From assembly GCF_009870125.1 (NCBI RefSeq), contig NC_046679.1, positions 4,898,001 through 4,962,000 of the forward strand: a stretch of 64,000 nt of DNA, given 5' to 3'. Made by a program: the position numbers and the translations under genes. The notes under the pieces are model-generated. The model did no database searches and was not told the origin of the DNA. It was given only the letters and a program-made list of their open reading frames with translations. Origin of the DNA: Drosophila pseudoobscura. Taxonomy: Eukaryota; Arthropoda; Insecta; Diptera; Drosophilidae. This document shows positions 37,913 to 49,839 of this stretch, piece by piece; positions within the stretch are counted from its first letter, which is position 1, and every line of letters begins with the position of its first letter.

Positions 37913-40482
37913 GTCGGTAGAATATTTTTAATCGAATGTGGTGAATATTTTTTCCATTTCTATTCGATGTAGGCTTGTCTCTTACCTACACTCGGGCAGG
38001 CCTTCTTCCTTAAAATGTATGCTTGCAAATTCAGCAGGATATATTCCACAGTGCCCGCTGTGTCTACAAATGCCATAAGCATCATAAGCGGCTAGAAGAT
38101 TAACGCTCGCACTTTGTTTGACGCCTCCCCAGAGGGACGACGACGCCCCACCCAACCACCGAAAGAGAAATGGGCGCAGACGTGTCCCCCAATGGCGAAA
38201 ACAAATTTCTGAGTTGCCTCAATTGCTGAATTTTCACTCAAACTTATGCCATAAAATGGGCCAAGTTCAACGCACTTGGGCGCACGGAAAAAGCTGAGAG
38301 AAAGAGAGAGAGAGGCGAACTGAGTGGGAGAGAGCGTAGGAGAGAGAGCAAGCAGATTGATTACGTAACAATTGCTCAGACGCATGAGACGCCAGGGGCT
38401 GCCAGGGAGAACATTTCCGCTTTTGCGTGGTGGAATGTGGGCGTGGTGGCAGGAGTGTCAACCTGGACGTAAGCCCAGCCACCCCCCTTGGCGACACCCT
38501 CAACGGAAGTGGTCAACAACAGCTGTGCCTCCAACCATTTTCCTGTATGCAAACAGGAATTGAAAATGCCTCTTGAAACGTCAAAGGGAAATGGGATGGA
38601 AAATCATGAGTATTTGACAAATAGATGAGCGAAATGAACGTCGATCTGTGTAAGAGTGTGTGTCTATTTGTGTGCCCACTGGTGTCTGTCACGCAGGAAA
38701 CACTCATGTCTCCCATTGACACGTGTCTGATATTAAAATTCCTATCGGTTATGGATTCCATTAGGGATGCAGAGCCTTTCGAATGTCCTTGAAACAGCCG
38801 CCATATGCTTGGTTCTCAACTGTTGATCCGAGGCAGTCAACGTTGCGTATGGACAATGTCTTGGCCATTGCGTGCTTTTGTGAGTGATAAGATTTAATTG
38901 TTGCTATACCCTTCGAGAAGATATTATGACCTAGTAGATAGTTTTGCAGCGCAGAGAAGATAGATCCTAGATAGCATTATATGATCCAAGACAAAATCTT
39001 TGCGGCAACAGCTTTTTGTTGTTCTGAAGAAATTCTACAACTTCCACAAACTTTTCTTCCTCATAGCTCAACTAAGTTCATAGGATTGGTGGGTCTTTAA
39101 GAGTATCAACAGATTCAGATTTAGCTCCCAAAAGTAAGATTTGCTCTTGTTATTCAGTGAAATGGAAACTTAAGCGGTGCTACAAGCATTTATATCTTGT
39201 CACTTGGGGAAATTGCTCAATGGATGAGTGACTTGACGACTTGCAGAGCCATCAAACAGCGCACTCAATGCGATTGTTGAAAATTCATCAAAGCAAACAA
39301 TTTAACAGCCGCTTAAATTTTACTCTACCTCTCTCTCGCTCTCTTAATTCACTTGTTTTATGGACTACTTTGCCCAACGTAATTCGTATTCACTGCCCCA
39401 TGTTGGTGTCATGTCTGTCCGTCCGTCGGTCTGTTCGTCTGAGCCGCAGTCAAGCGTGAGGCATGGGGCATGTGTCTGTGAAAGCTCAGATATTAAGCAA
39501 AACAATACATATAAAACAGTACCATTTGAATGTCAATGTCAAATTAAAGTCATACGCACTATTGATTAGGATTAATTAAACCCACTGACAACCTCTGATC
39601 TCATCTGAGGTTATAGAACTTTATGATTATTCCGTTGCTGAGCTACAAATTCTTCTTGTGTGGGGACCACATCATCACCTTGGCATTGAACGAATACTGT
39701 TTCGGTATAAACAAGCACTATTTCTGGTAAACAAATTGAAATACTTACATTTCGAGAAGGAGGAAACTGTTTTGTTTGTTTTGATTAGACAGTGTAAACT
39801 CAAATGTGTGGCATTGGAAAATAAATGACTCTAAAGGTGTTAAAGCATTTATCCAGATATAATAAAACATTCTTGTTTACTAAACTCTTCAGAAAAATGT
39901 ATCCTTAAAAGCTATTTTCCATCACACTTTGAAATCAGAGCATGATTTGAATTTTCACACATCAGAAACAACCATTTAACATCCACACAAGCACTCATAT
40001 CTTTCCACTTCATGCAGCTTTTTCCATTAGGGAAAAATGTCTGTTCGCGGATTTATGAAATTCTTTCGCAACAAAATCCACAATCCAATTCGCTTCAATG
40101 GAAAACGTTTTACGAGCAGCATGAATAAACAAGTAAAGGCACAAATACAGACATTTTTCGTTGTTTTATGGGCTATAGAGATGCGTTTGCATGGGACCTA
40201 TAACACGGCGTATGCGCAATATTTAATTAAATTGAGTACACGCAGCGCCCCCCTCGGTTAAGCTCAAATGAGGCTCGGAATGCAATTTGCCAACACCTTT
40301 AATGCCGTTAAAAATGCTCATTAAAAGTTTACCGCAAACAGGGCTCTGCGATATCCATTTCAACCAGGGCAGGTCCTGGGTTATCTCCGTGGTATCCTTT
40401 CGCAGGTATTAAATTTTGATTTTGGTTCATGGCAAATTGAGGGTAAAGATCTGACTTGTATGAAGTGGATGAAATCAATATT
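37913..40482. other. Spacer between Tsp97E and the proteasome paralogue
   Basis: Nothing gene-like is supported. There are GA/CT-rich tracts near 38,300 and 39,330, and short open frames without splice context or domains. The 74-codon frame at 40,037-40,261 (+) is Lys/Arg-rich and unremarkable. Confidence 0.6.
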
Positions 40483-41166
40483 TTAAAGACTCGATGGCAG
40501 CGCCGTCTTTAAAGAGTCCGCATTGATAGCTTCCAGCTCGGTGATGCCATTTTCCTTCATCACGAACACCTCAAAGTTGCGCATGTTGAGAACGACACGC
40601 TCATGGACTGCTGCCACGCATTTCTTCAAGACGTGGTAGGCTGTCGGTTCATCAATGTCTGGCGAATAGTCTTTTTGGAAAATGGAGTTGAATACGGGCA
40701 GTCCCAAACCCTGGCCACTATATGGAACGGACACTAAGCCCCCGAACTCGTCGATTTGATGCAATTGAGGTCCCCCCCGCGTATCCCAACCAGCAATCAG
40801 TGCAGAGACCTTAAAGTTCAGATTCACATTCACACTTGAATATATCTGTTTGCCAGCAAAGTGAGCCATGCTCCTCACGGACGGACTTTGTCCATTATGT
40901 TGCACTCTATGCAAAGCCATGTGCCTCGCGATGAAGCTCATAAAACGTTGCGGGTCTCCTCCATTGCCCGCGGCAGCAATCACGGCAAAGTCACCGAGGC
41001 GTTCTATCTTCGATTTGCCTGGAACATGGTCTTAAATGAGTAAATGTATTCCAAAACGTAACCATTCGAGCTAACCTTGACCCAACACTAGTAGGCCTTT
41101 GCCTACCACTGTGTCAGCGGAGATTAGGACGAAATCCTTCCCCTTTATGGCCAAAATGGTATCCAT
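40483..41166 (-). CDS. Proteasome beta4 (PSMB2-type) subunit paralogue
   Basis: This is a 20S proteasome beta-ring subunit of the non-catalytic beta4 class. Exon 1 is 41,166-41,076 and exon 2 is 41,030-40,483, separated by a 45-base intron (G|GTTAGC...TTTAAG|AC), giving 212 residues. The N terminus MDTILAIKGKDFVLISAD matches the beta4 start (M-x-T/Y-I/L-x-G/I-x-G-x-D-x-V/I-L-x-A-S/D) with no propeptide. Further family features are AVIAAAGNGGDPQRF, ALIAGWD...GPQLHQID, a glycine-rich VPYSGQGLG, DEPTAYHVLKKCVAAVHERVVLNM and VMKENGITELEAIN. It is more diverged than a housekeeping beta4 would be. That suggests a duplicate like the Prosbeta4R1/R2 paralogues of Drosophila, which tend to be testis-expressed (family knowledge). 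It stands alone between Tsp97E and the uridine phosphorylase leader exons, transcribed against both. Confidence 0.85.
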
Positions 41167-41899
41167 ATTGTATCGTAAATGTCAATGCTAAATGATAGTA
41201 ATGCCTCGTACTGGGAGTAAGTTCATATGACATATCTAAATCGGCAAGGCCTCCTCTGACTGTAGCATCATTAATCAAAGCTTAAAGATATCCTTAAATT
41301 CAGTCGACTCCAGATTGTATATCCTCTCTGTGAGTCCTTGCCCCTCAGCACAATAATTAACACACGGACTTGGACAGGACAGCAAGGATGAACGGAGGTT
41401 GGGTTTCTTTGTGCGCAGCAGCTGTTGCATGGAATGAACCCACCTAGCCCCCTAATGCCCACTCTTCTCCACCCTACTCCGAGTGAGATTTGCGAGAAAA
41501 TTGTATAGTTTATATACATATATCTTTGCTGACGTTTACCAGCTCGGTGCGACTGCGGATTTGCAGAATATAATTAAATTTTGCCATGCACAATAAACAA
41601 CAATTTGCCGAGCAGCATTTGAGTGAATCTGCTCGGCGCTTTTCCGCCTCAAAGTTGAGCTAAATTCCGATTGAGTGATAGCCAGAGCAGAGCCAACATA
41701 TTCGCTTGGTTGGACTCCTCGTCGTCAGTCTGTCTTGTACTCTCGCGCAGCTCTGGTGGCGCTCTCTTTCCTGTCCGCTTCTGTGTTCGTGCCGTGGTAC
41801 GTGTGAGTGTCTGAGAGAGAGATAGAGAAAGAGAGAAAGTTCCTTTCACGTGCATGCAGATAAACAATGCAGAAAAGCACATCGAAACAACAAAAGAAT

Positions 41900-42021
41900 A
41901 TCGTGATATAGCTACAAAAATAATTGTGTTAAATTGCTTTTCTTCCATTGCATCTGGCAGCCATAGCTACCGACCGATTCGAGGCACACGGAGCCCCACA
42001 TATCAACTCCCAACTCTTTAC
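41900..42021 (+). other. Candidate non-coding leader exon of the uridine phosphorylase gene
   Basis: The proximal coding exon at 43,255 begins just after a splice acceptor (TCTCTTTTACAG at 43,240), so an upstream leader exon must exist. A strong donor, TTTAC|GTAAGT, ends a GC-balanced stretch at 42,021. The left edge is not defined; it follows a CT/GA-rich zone typical of 5' ends. Low certainty. Confidence 0.3.
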
Positions 42022-43254
42022 GTAAGTCAACAGACTAGGAACACCTTTACCTTATGACTACTTTGAAATGACTGCTCTCGTGTGTAGACTAAGATCCGTC
42101 GGACTGTTTGGGGTAGAAAATCAATAGCTCGATTCTAAGTGTTATCCAGGATACACACAAATGCACGGAATGTATCTGGGACCCAGATGTTTTGTAGGCA
42201 ACGGTGCTCCAACTAATGAAAAAGTTATCGAGAACCACGTTAAGGGCTTCTAGCCACCCTGTCTGTGCTCTGCCGTTCTGTGTGTATCATCATCAGCTGA
42301 GCATTCGCATTCTTTCATGGTTCAGCAAACGCTTTCAAGGCTTTAATCTATGCCATTTAATGGGTCAACGTAGTCCGTAGTCAGCAGAATCGCTGGGTAG
42401 ATAGGTCTGGGCCATACAAGGGTGATTTATGACTTGATAAAAAAACGAGGATACACGAGGGTTTGGGTACGAGGGCACGCATCACAAATGAATGGGGATT
42501 ATGCAAATATTTTTGCGATTTCCTATTCATAAATATTGCTTTCTAAAGACTTTAATCCCTCCTAAGGATCCCCCACAGGCCCTTAGAGGCATATGCAACA
42601 GTTTTGTTGTCATTCTGTTGCTTCTGTCGCGTCTGCTTTTTCTCATTTAAAATTCAAAACATAATCAGCAGCCTCGTAAATATTGTTCCAAAACAAAAAC
42701 CAACAAACTGGACAAATTCGGGGACCCTCCACGCCACCGCCACTCAAGGGGCACTCTTGAGTGCCCTGGGTTTGGTCAGGCTAATTGTTGTTAGCCTTGA
42801 ACTTTCACCCTCGAACAAACAAGAAAGATACTCGCATTTTGCCGCATAGTGTGGCCTAACTTTGGGGGAGGCCATGGCCTGCGGCGGAAATTGCCAACGG
42901 CTAAGCCGACCCTAAAACATTTTGCTAGTCGCAAACGTTTCAAGGGCTCAAGGACTCAGATCTGATGCTGCCCCACACGAACACGCCCAGGCCTTAACAT
43001 TGGCACGTGACGTTTCCCTGACGTTTTTAATTAAAAGCTGTCCAAATGCTGTTGCCACTGTTTCCTCCATCGTTTCCGTTTTGCCACTGTTTCCCCTCGC
43101 CCCGTTCTCCGTGTGGCACGCATTTAAATGGTCTCAGCAGGGGCTCAAGAGGGGGCTTTACATTTAAAACACGCCTTCACTTTGCGCTTTAGCAGTGCGA
43201 GCTATTAAAATTCCATTTTCATTTAATTTCTCTTTTACAGGGTCCCGCCGCAAG

Positions 43255-46200
43255 ATGTCGCTGCTGCTCACCGGCATCAGCAATTCCCTCTCCGACGAGG
43301 AGCTGGACGAGTAAGTACATACCACCCCCCGGAAACCCTAAAACTAACCAAGTTTGTGGCCCAAAATTAACTGCACGGCTTCAACTTTCCTTTAACTTCA
43401 TTTGAAGTTTTTGTTCTGCATCACCAGAAAAAGTTTTCTGTCAAGAAAGGAGAACAATGCTGGTGCCGTAAATTTTAACTTGGGCGAAACAATGGCCACC
43501 CTAAAAACTTACCAAAGAAATTCCTTTTACCTGAATGTTATTGTTGATATTTTGATATCATAACCTTATGTCCCAAATCATTAGATATTATCTTATAAAT
43601 CTTGTAAAAAATCTTTCCAAGTTTTACTTAAATTGTTTTGGGAATTTAGTCTCCTAAAAGTATAACTTGTAAAATTTAGAAATTTCTCAAAAATACTTTT
43701 GTTTGAACCAAAAAGTATACCACAATTGTCCCAAGAATTTTAGGAGAATTTCCAGTGGGAACCTACCAACCAGTAGATTTTTCCACGATCCCTTCTTTTC
43801 TAATTAAGAAAATCCCCCTTGATGGCAGCCAAATCATTTCTAATTGACTTAAGCTTAATGCCACAATAGCCCTAAACACACACAAATTGCCTTTAATTAC
43901 TGGCTCATTCAGATATCAGCAATGGGTTTATAAATAGATGTGCCTAGGACCAAATTTTCTACAGAATTATGACCTGCAGTGGAGCGTAGGCGTAGGCGGG
44001 CACAAGGTCGAAGGGATATGAATGGGGTAGTCGACAGCCACAGGCGTTTGTTTATCGGCCCCCAAGGCCCACGCATTATCCGGAATTGTGGGTAGACGAT
44101 GGGGTAGTACGTGGGTGGTTTTCTGCCATTACTCATACGCACAGTAGCCGAGAAAGTTCTAGGACGAGCAAAATAATACAGAACCAATTATCGATTGGCC
44201 TTGGAATATCCTAGCCAGAGAAGATTGGACCCGATACCCATTCCAGAGGCGTTCCCAGTGGCCTGTGAGTAATGCAATTTGGGATGAATACGATTAGGGT
44301 GACAGCATGACGTGACTTGGCAGACTTTTGCTTTCTCTTTGTCATTTCTCATTTCTCATTTCTTGGGGGAAAGTAATTCTCTCGAAGCCGCCTGCACTAT
44401 CCCCATCATCATTTGCATTTCTCGTTTTACAGGCAGCCTCATTGTTTGGCTCTTGGCTTGACCTTACTCTTAATAATTACCCAACCAGGTCTTATCGGTA
44501 CCCCAGCAGCCAGCAGCCAGCAGGCAGAAGCCAGAAGACCTTTATGGCTTTGTTCAGGCAAATGCAATTACTTTTTCCACTTGGCAGCAGGCAGTAGGAG
44601 AGGTCAGGTAAAGGTTGAAAATTGTGTGTATTCCAGAAGGAACAACATAGGATCCATTTAAAGCTCTCTGATTAATGATTTGCGCCGCAACGTGACATGT
44701 GAGAAATTTATTCAAAGCTTTTTCACGACTCATAAGCTCGCAGATGGTTTTCCCCCGCCCTGGGGTCAGCTGTGGGCCAAGGTGGGGATGGGTGTTCGCT
44801 TAGGGTTACAGAAATAGATCAAGTATTTCAGTTTAGGACACGGCTAGTGGCTGCCACTGACATTTGTTGCTGCCACAGACAGTCGAGTCGTCGTCGTCGT
44901 CGTCGACAGAAAGCACTCAAGTAAAATGACCCAAAGGAAAGACTTGAAATGGTCTAGTTTCAGTCTTGTTTTCCCATGAGACAGCGTATTCCGAAATGGG
45001 ATCCGTACTTCAGCTCGATTTACTTGTTTTGTCAATGAGTTTTTCTTTTTCAAACCGTTATTGGATAACAAATATTGAGAAAAACACTTGATACACTTAG
45101 CTCGGCTTGCATTTGCTTGCATAAATAACGGGTTTTGTATGGCTTTAATGGCAGGCAAAGTCCATCAATGAACCAACTGTCGGTTACGGGGAATCGGCCA
45201 AGTTAATTACGGTTGGCATTAGCTGAATACCACCTCTTTCCGCTCTCCGCTGCGATGCTATTGCTGTGAGTGTTTGGTGTCGTTGGCGACCTCAAAAATC
45301 AGCTTGCGAGCTACTTCACGTACATAGCTCTCGGCATACCAATCTGTATCTCACTCTTTCTATCTTTATCTGTTATTATCTGCCTCTCTTTCCCTGTCTC
45401 TACCGATATGTCCAAGCACAGGCGAGCCCCCTTTTCGTTTTCATTGCTTTGCTGGCGCTTTTGCTCTTTTTAAGATACCCTAGTGAGGGGTATTTTAAGC
45501 TAGCAGGCACTTCAAGAAGATACAAATTACATATGGTTTTATCTAATTTGTATTAAACCTTATCGTTCAAGGTTAGAGTTATTGCTTATATATGGGGTAT
45601 ACGAGTGGTTCTGATGACGAAACTAGGTCTAGAGGCTCTGTCGAAACAATATACCTTTGACACGGGTCGGCACGGCCCTATCTATTGTGAAGAGTCGCTG
45701 CTGCACTGCAATGAACCACTGCCGCTCACGTACACTATAAAAAAGCAGCAGGCCTTCGTTTGGCCTCGGTCATGCGACTTCGGCTCTTGTTGTCTCACTT
45801 TTTTGGCAGAGCGTAAACACCAGTTGGGTGTTCATCCGTCGACAAAGAAGGACCACGCTGCGCAACTATTTGATAACATCTTTAAAAGCTCTTGTTAACA
45901 CGAAAGTTTTAGCACGAACTATTGCAAGCTGCAAATCATTTTCCCAGTGTAAAGCACTAGACGATGCATAGCATCTCAGTTTTAAAGGTAATCCAAAATA
46001 TCATAGTGTTCTGTGATATTCTAATTCGTAGAATGATCAATAATAAACAATCTCCCTATAGCCCAATCCTTTTAAATTATATATATCTAAAATTCATCTG
46101 AAAGGGTACATAGGAGCCTCGGGCCCCAAGCTAGACTTTCTTTCTTGCTTGTATTTCTTTTTTTTTCTTTTTTTTTCCAAGTTCCCTTTTTGCTGTGCTC

Positions 46201-49200
46201 ACTCTTTTCCTTTCAACTTTTTGTGTCGATTCGCTGGCTTATGTGCAGACATTGTGCTCCTCTTTGGACTGTCTTTCGCTGTCGCTTCGCTTATGTATAT
46301 TTTATGACTCGGCTTGAATTTACCCACAGTACTTATATATGTACATATGTACATGCATATGGATGAACCCCACCAAAATCGTATGGCGCAGGGCCGAGAG
46401 TAGGCCTGGGGGACTGACTGTCTGGCAGTTGTGGAGCAATTCTTGGAGCTCGTGATGAAATGAACATTTGCCGAATCACTAGCTGAATAAATACATATAA
46501 AACTTAAGTTTGGCCATTTCTTTTATTGATTATACTTTTCACATTTTCGGTTTGTTTGATTCTCATTTGCAAATATCAGAGTTGAAAAATGTTAAGCTTA
46601 AGCATAAGCCAAGTCTCCGAACCAGTTTATAAATATGCATAGTTAAAAAATTCCATACCACAATTAGCATATATTAAGAATAAAGCTAATGATCCGATTC
46701 GTCGAGAGTCTGCCGCACAGAACACCCTGTAATTTGGCACACGCCTACATTTATACACGAGTACATATTGCAATTTGCAATAGGGATTACGCAAATTTGT
46801 TATGTTTCGCTGCATTCCGTGGCTGAGACAGCTATAAATTGCACTTGATCAGCGTCTGCTGCGGCTGCTGATTGTTATCAGTGAGACAGAGAGAGAGAGA
46901 ATTGACCGTGACCCTTACATCATGTCATGTGGCATTTATTAAGATCTGTACAAATCAAAATGCGCAGCATAAGTGACATCTGAACTTCCGTTTCTCGGGC
47001 AGAGCGAATACATCCAACGGTATTCATCATCCCATCCACCATTCGTACCGTTCGTAGTCGCTCGTTAAGAGCGCTCGTACCCGCCCTCGGCTAGCCCGGG
47101 TATATAAGACCCGGCGGAGCAATGAACAATTTTTTTGTTTCGCTTGAAACGTTGACGTGTACACATCGCTTGTTCGTTTTCGTGCTGCTTTCGTGTTCGG
47201 GTTTAGTCCCTCTCTTTGAGTGCGTTTTTATAAGTCCGTTAGTGGCTAGAAGGCTGTAAGGACACGGTGACATCATGCCACCCACAATCACTGCCAACAA
47301 GTCGCATGACTTTAAGGCCCACTACGATCTAGCCCATATGCAGGATGGAGAGACAGACGATGCATACGTGCAGAGAATCACGAGGTAAGGATGCAAAAAG
47401 AACGAAAACCGGTTGGGTTGGCATAGGTTCGAACTTCACTCAGCAGCTGCCGTCTAGCAGGATTCGGGGGTTGTTCGGGGTCCTTGGCGGGCCATCGAAC
47501 CACCTGGTGACTCAGCCAATAGATGCTCTATGTAATGGAATGCGCAATGCAGTCTCTAGTTGGCATCATGACACATCGCTCTGCTGGCACTCGGATGGCA
47601 AAGATACTAAGAAGCAACGATACCTCGGAAGAATCAAACCAAACGACACAGAGGCACAGAACAGTTGGCCAAATATTTGCTCTTGCCAGTGGGGGTGTGT
47701 CCGACCGCCAAACACCCTTCCTGCCCGTACTGATCCGGTTTCAATAGTCATCAATCAGAACGCGTCAAAGCACAGCATTATGATCGGATGTTTGCTCAAG
47801 TACTTAGGAAATTGCTCATTTGTATACGTACTATAAGATTATCAACCTTATCAATCAAGGTCAAGACTTTGCCGAGAGACTCTCTGATTATGCTTATGTC
47901 ACAGAGTGTTCTTGCCATTTGTTTTGCTCACAGTTGGAACTTGTTTTTGTTTTTGGGCAAACATATATGTGTGTATGTATATTTTTTCGGCGTTGACGCA
48001 CTTGATAATGACTCTGGGGGGGCGCGTTGGCAAATTTCGGGCCGCTGCCTTCTCATACATTTCCATTATGCAAACTTTGATTAGAGAAGTGAAATCCGCT
48101 TTGTTTATTTAGTCATCGATTGTGTGCATAGTACACCGAATCGCGGTGGTTTTACTCTCTTTCAAATAGCATATCACATAGCATCGATGACGAAACCTTC
48201 CCATAAAAGACTCATTAAACCACTGACACTTTTTATTATCTACGCTACTCGTATTTCTCCGAAATAGATAACAGTATATAACTATGTCAAATCAGAGCAC
48301 GAATTTTAATGAGTTTCGCTTCGGTTCGGTGTTAATAATAGACTTACATTTGGTTGAAAGTTGAGTGGAGCTCGTACACACATACTTCGAGTATCTGCCT
48401 TTATATACCCTTTAAATGGTGGCCTGGTGTCTCATTTGTATGCCTCTATTTCACAGATACTCTGATGGAACTGTCAAATTGCGCAACTCGAACATTGAGC
48501 TGATGGACCAGGATATTCTCTATCATCTGGCTTTGGGCAGTGAGAGTCATGATTTGCAAGAGATGTTTGGCGATGTTAAGGTGAGACAAACTATCAAATT
48601 TCGCACTATGCATTATTCATACGAGTTTTTGATCGGATAATGAGGGACAAGACCAGACCTAGACCCTGTTTTACTTCATTATATGTTTCAGTCTTATTAA
48701 TTGGTAAATTAATTAACAATCCTAATAACGAAACTTGATAGTGCAGTTTCCCCTGCAGGGATCCCCCTGTCCCCTTTGTGTTTTACAATTATTTACCTTT
48801 CTGAACTATTCATATATTTTCTTATAACGCTGACCAGTTCGTTTGCATGGGCGGAACACCGAAGCGCATGGAGAACTTTGCACACTTCATTATGGACGAG
48901 ATAGGTTACAAGCTGCCCGCTGGCACCCAGCTGCAGGACATCAGTGCCTACTCGTATCGCTACTCGATGTACAAAGTTGGTCCTGTGCTTTGTGTCAGTC
49001 ACGGCATGGGAACGCCCTCGGTCAGCATTCTGATGCACGAGATGATCAAGCTGATGTACCATGCCAAGTGCATTGATCCGATCTTCATACGCATCGGCAC
49101 TTGTGGCGGCATCGGAGTGGAGGGCGGCACTGTCATCATCACCGAGGATGCCCTGGATGGTCAGCTTAGGAATTCCCATGAATTCGTAAGTAAAAGTCCT

Positions 49201-49839
49201 CTAAAAGCTCTATGATCCAATCGAAAATACAACACTCCTCACTTTACAGACCATCCTTGGCGAGACCGTGCACCGTCCGGCCAAGTTGGACAAGAAGCTG
49301 GCCCGTGATCTGAAATCCCTGCACAGTGCCGACGATCCCTATGACACCATCATCGGCAAGACCCAGTGCACAAATGATTTCTACGAGGGCCAGGGCCGTC
49401 TGGATGGCGCCTTCTGCGAGTTCTCCGAGAACGATAAGATGGCCTACCTGGAGAAGCTTCGCGACCATGGTGTGGTCAACATCGAAATGGAGAGCACCAT
49501 CTTCGCAGCCCTGACCCACCATGCCGGCATTAAGGCAGCCGTCGTCTGTGTGGCTATTCTGAATCGTCTGAACGGCGATCAGGTGAACGCCCCCAAAGAG
49601 GTCCTGCACGAGTGGCAGCAGGTGAGAAGCGGTGGAAATCAAATCTGACTGAATTAACGCTCACCCAATATCATTTATCATTCACACACCCACAGCGCCC
49701 CCAGATACTTGTGGCACGCTACATACGGAAGGTGCTAACCCGCGACGGCCAGCTGAAGAATCTGTTCGGGCATCAGGGATCGATAAAGTCGCCCCGTCGC
49801 TTCAAGCTCGTCCAGCAGGAGTCCCAGGCCCACGAGTAG
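43255..49839 (+). CDS. Uridine phosphorylase, isoform from upstream first exon
   Basis: This cytosolic salvage enzyme converts uridine and phosphate to uracil and ribose-1-phosphate. The isoform joins 43,255-43,310 (MSLLLTGISNSLSDEELDE) to shared exons 48,457-48,580, 48,838-49,185, 49,250-49,621 and 49,696-49,839, for 347 residues. The PNP/UDP phosphorylase family fold is clear. GGTPKR is the first phosphate-binding loop, SHGMG and RIGTCGGIG form the phosphate/ribose site, FYEGQGRLDG is the uracil-recognition loop, and NIEMESTIFA contacts ribose. The first exon ends in phase 2, the same as the downstream alternative first exon, so both fit the shared exon 2. The gene is the probable orthologue of Drosophila CG6330. 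A poly(A) signal lies at 50,034. The first exon is assigned by phase, splice sites and acidic leader, not by expression data. Confidence 0.8.
43311..47094. other. Large intron or inter-promoter region of the uridine phosphorylase gene
   Basis: Apart from the possible repeat remnant at 45.47-46.13 kb, it is AT-rich unique DNA with a GTCGTC run near 44,887-44,905. No nested gene is seen on either strand. Confidence 0.7.
45470..46135. other. Possible mobile-element remnant in the uridine phosphorylase intron
   Basis: It begins with ATACCCTAGTGAGGGGTATT, a near-palindrome of the ATACCC...GGGTAT type common in Drosophila repeats. It continues through a GC-richer segment with a 97-codon frame (45,605-45,898) and a TATAAAAA at 45,736. 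The right side has GGGTACATAGGAGCCTCGGG near 46,104. Composition differs from the flanking intron. No transposase domain is recognisable. Confidence 0.3.
47095..47140 (+). promoter_or_regulatory. TATA promoter of the downstream uridine phosphorylase first exon
   Basis: CCCGGGTATATAAGACCCGG contains a canonical TATATAAG box at 47,101-47,108, framed by CCCGGG/CCCGG. The expected start site is about 47,130. The coding start at 47,275 lies about 145 bases downstream of that, with an intact frame into a good donor at 47,384. Confidence 0.75.
47275..49839 (+). CDS. Uridine phosphorylase, isoform from the TATA promoter
   Basis: Exon 47,275-47,384 encodes MPPTITANKSHDFKAHYD... and ends ITR at AG|GTAAGG in phase 2. 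It then joins the same four exons as the upstream isoform, for 365 residues. Catalytic loops are the shared ones (GGTPKR at about 83-88, RIGTCGGIG at about 163-171). The two isoforms differ only before the YSDGTVKLRNSNIELM segment. This N terminus resembles that of animal uridine phosphorylases less than the core does, so it may affect stability or localisation rather than catalysis (inference). The ORF at 47,345-47,836 in another frame is an artefact. Confidence 0.85.
47385..48456 (+). other. Intron after the downstream first exon
   Basis: Donor CGAG|GTAAGG and acceptor TTTCACAG|AT. The open frame of 163 codons at its left end shares no family features and overlaps the coding exon in a different frame. 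No other content is seen. Confidence 0.7.

Noticed and set aside
40037-40261. 74-codon plus-strand frame before the proteasome paralogue
   Set aside because: No homology signal and no splice or promoter context.
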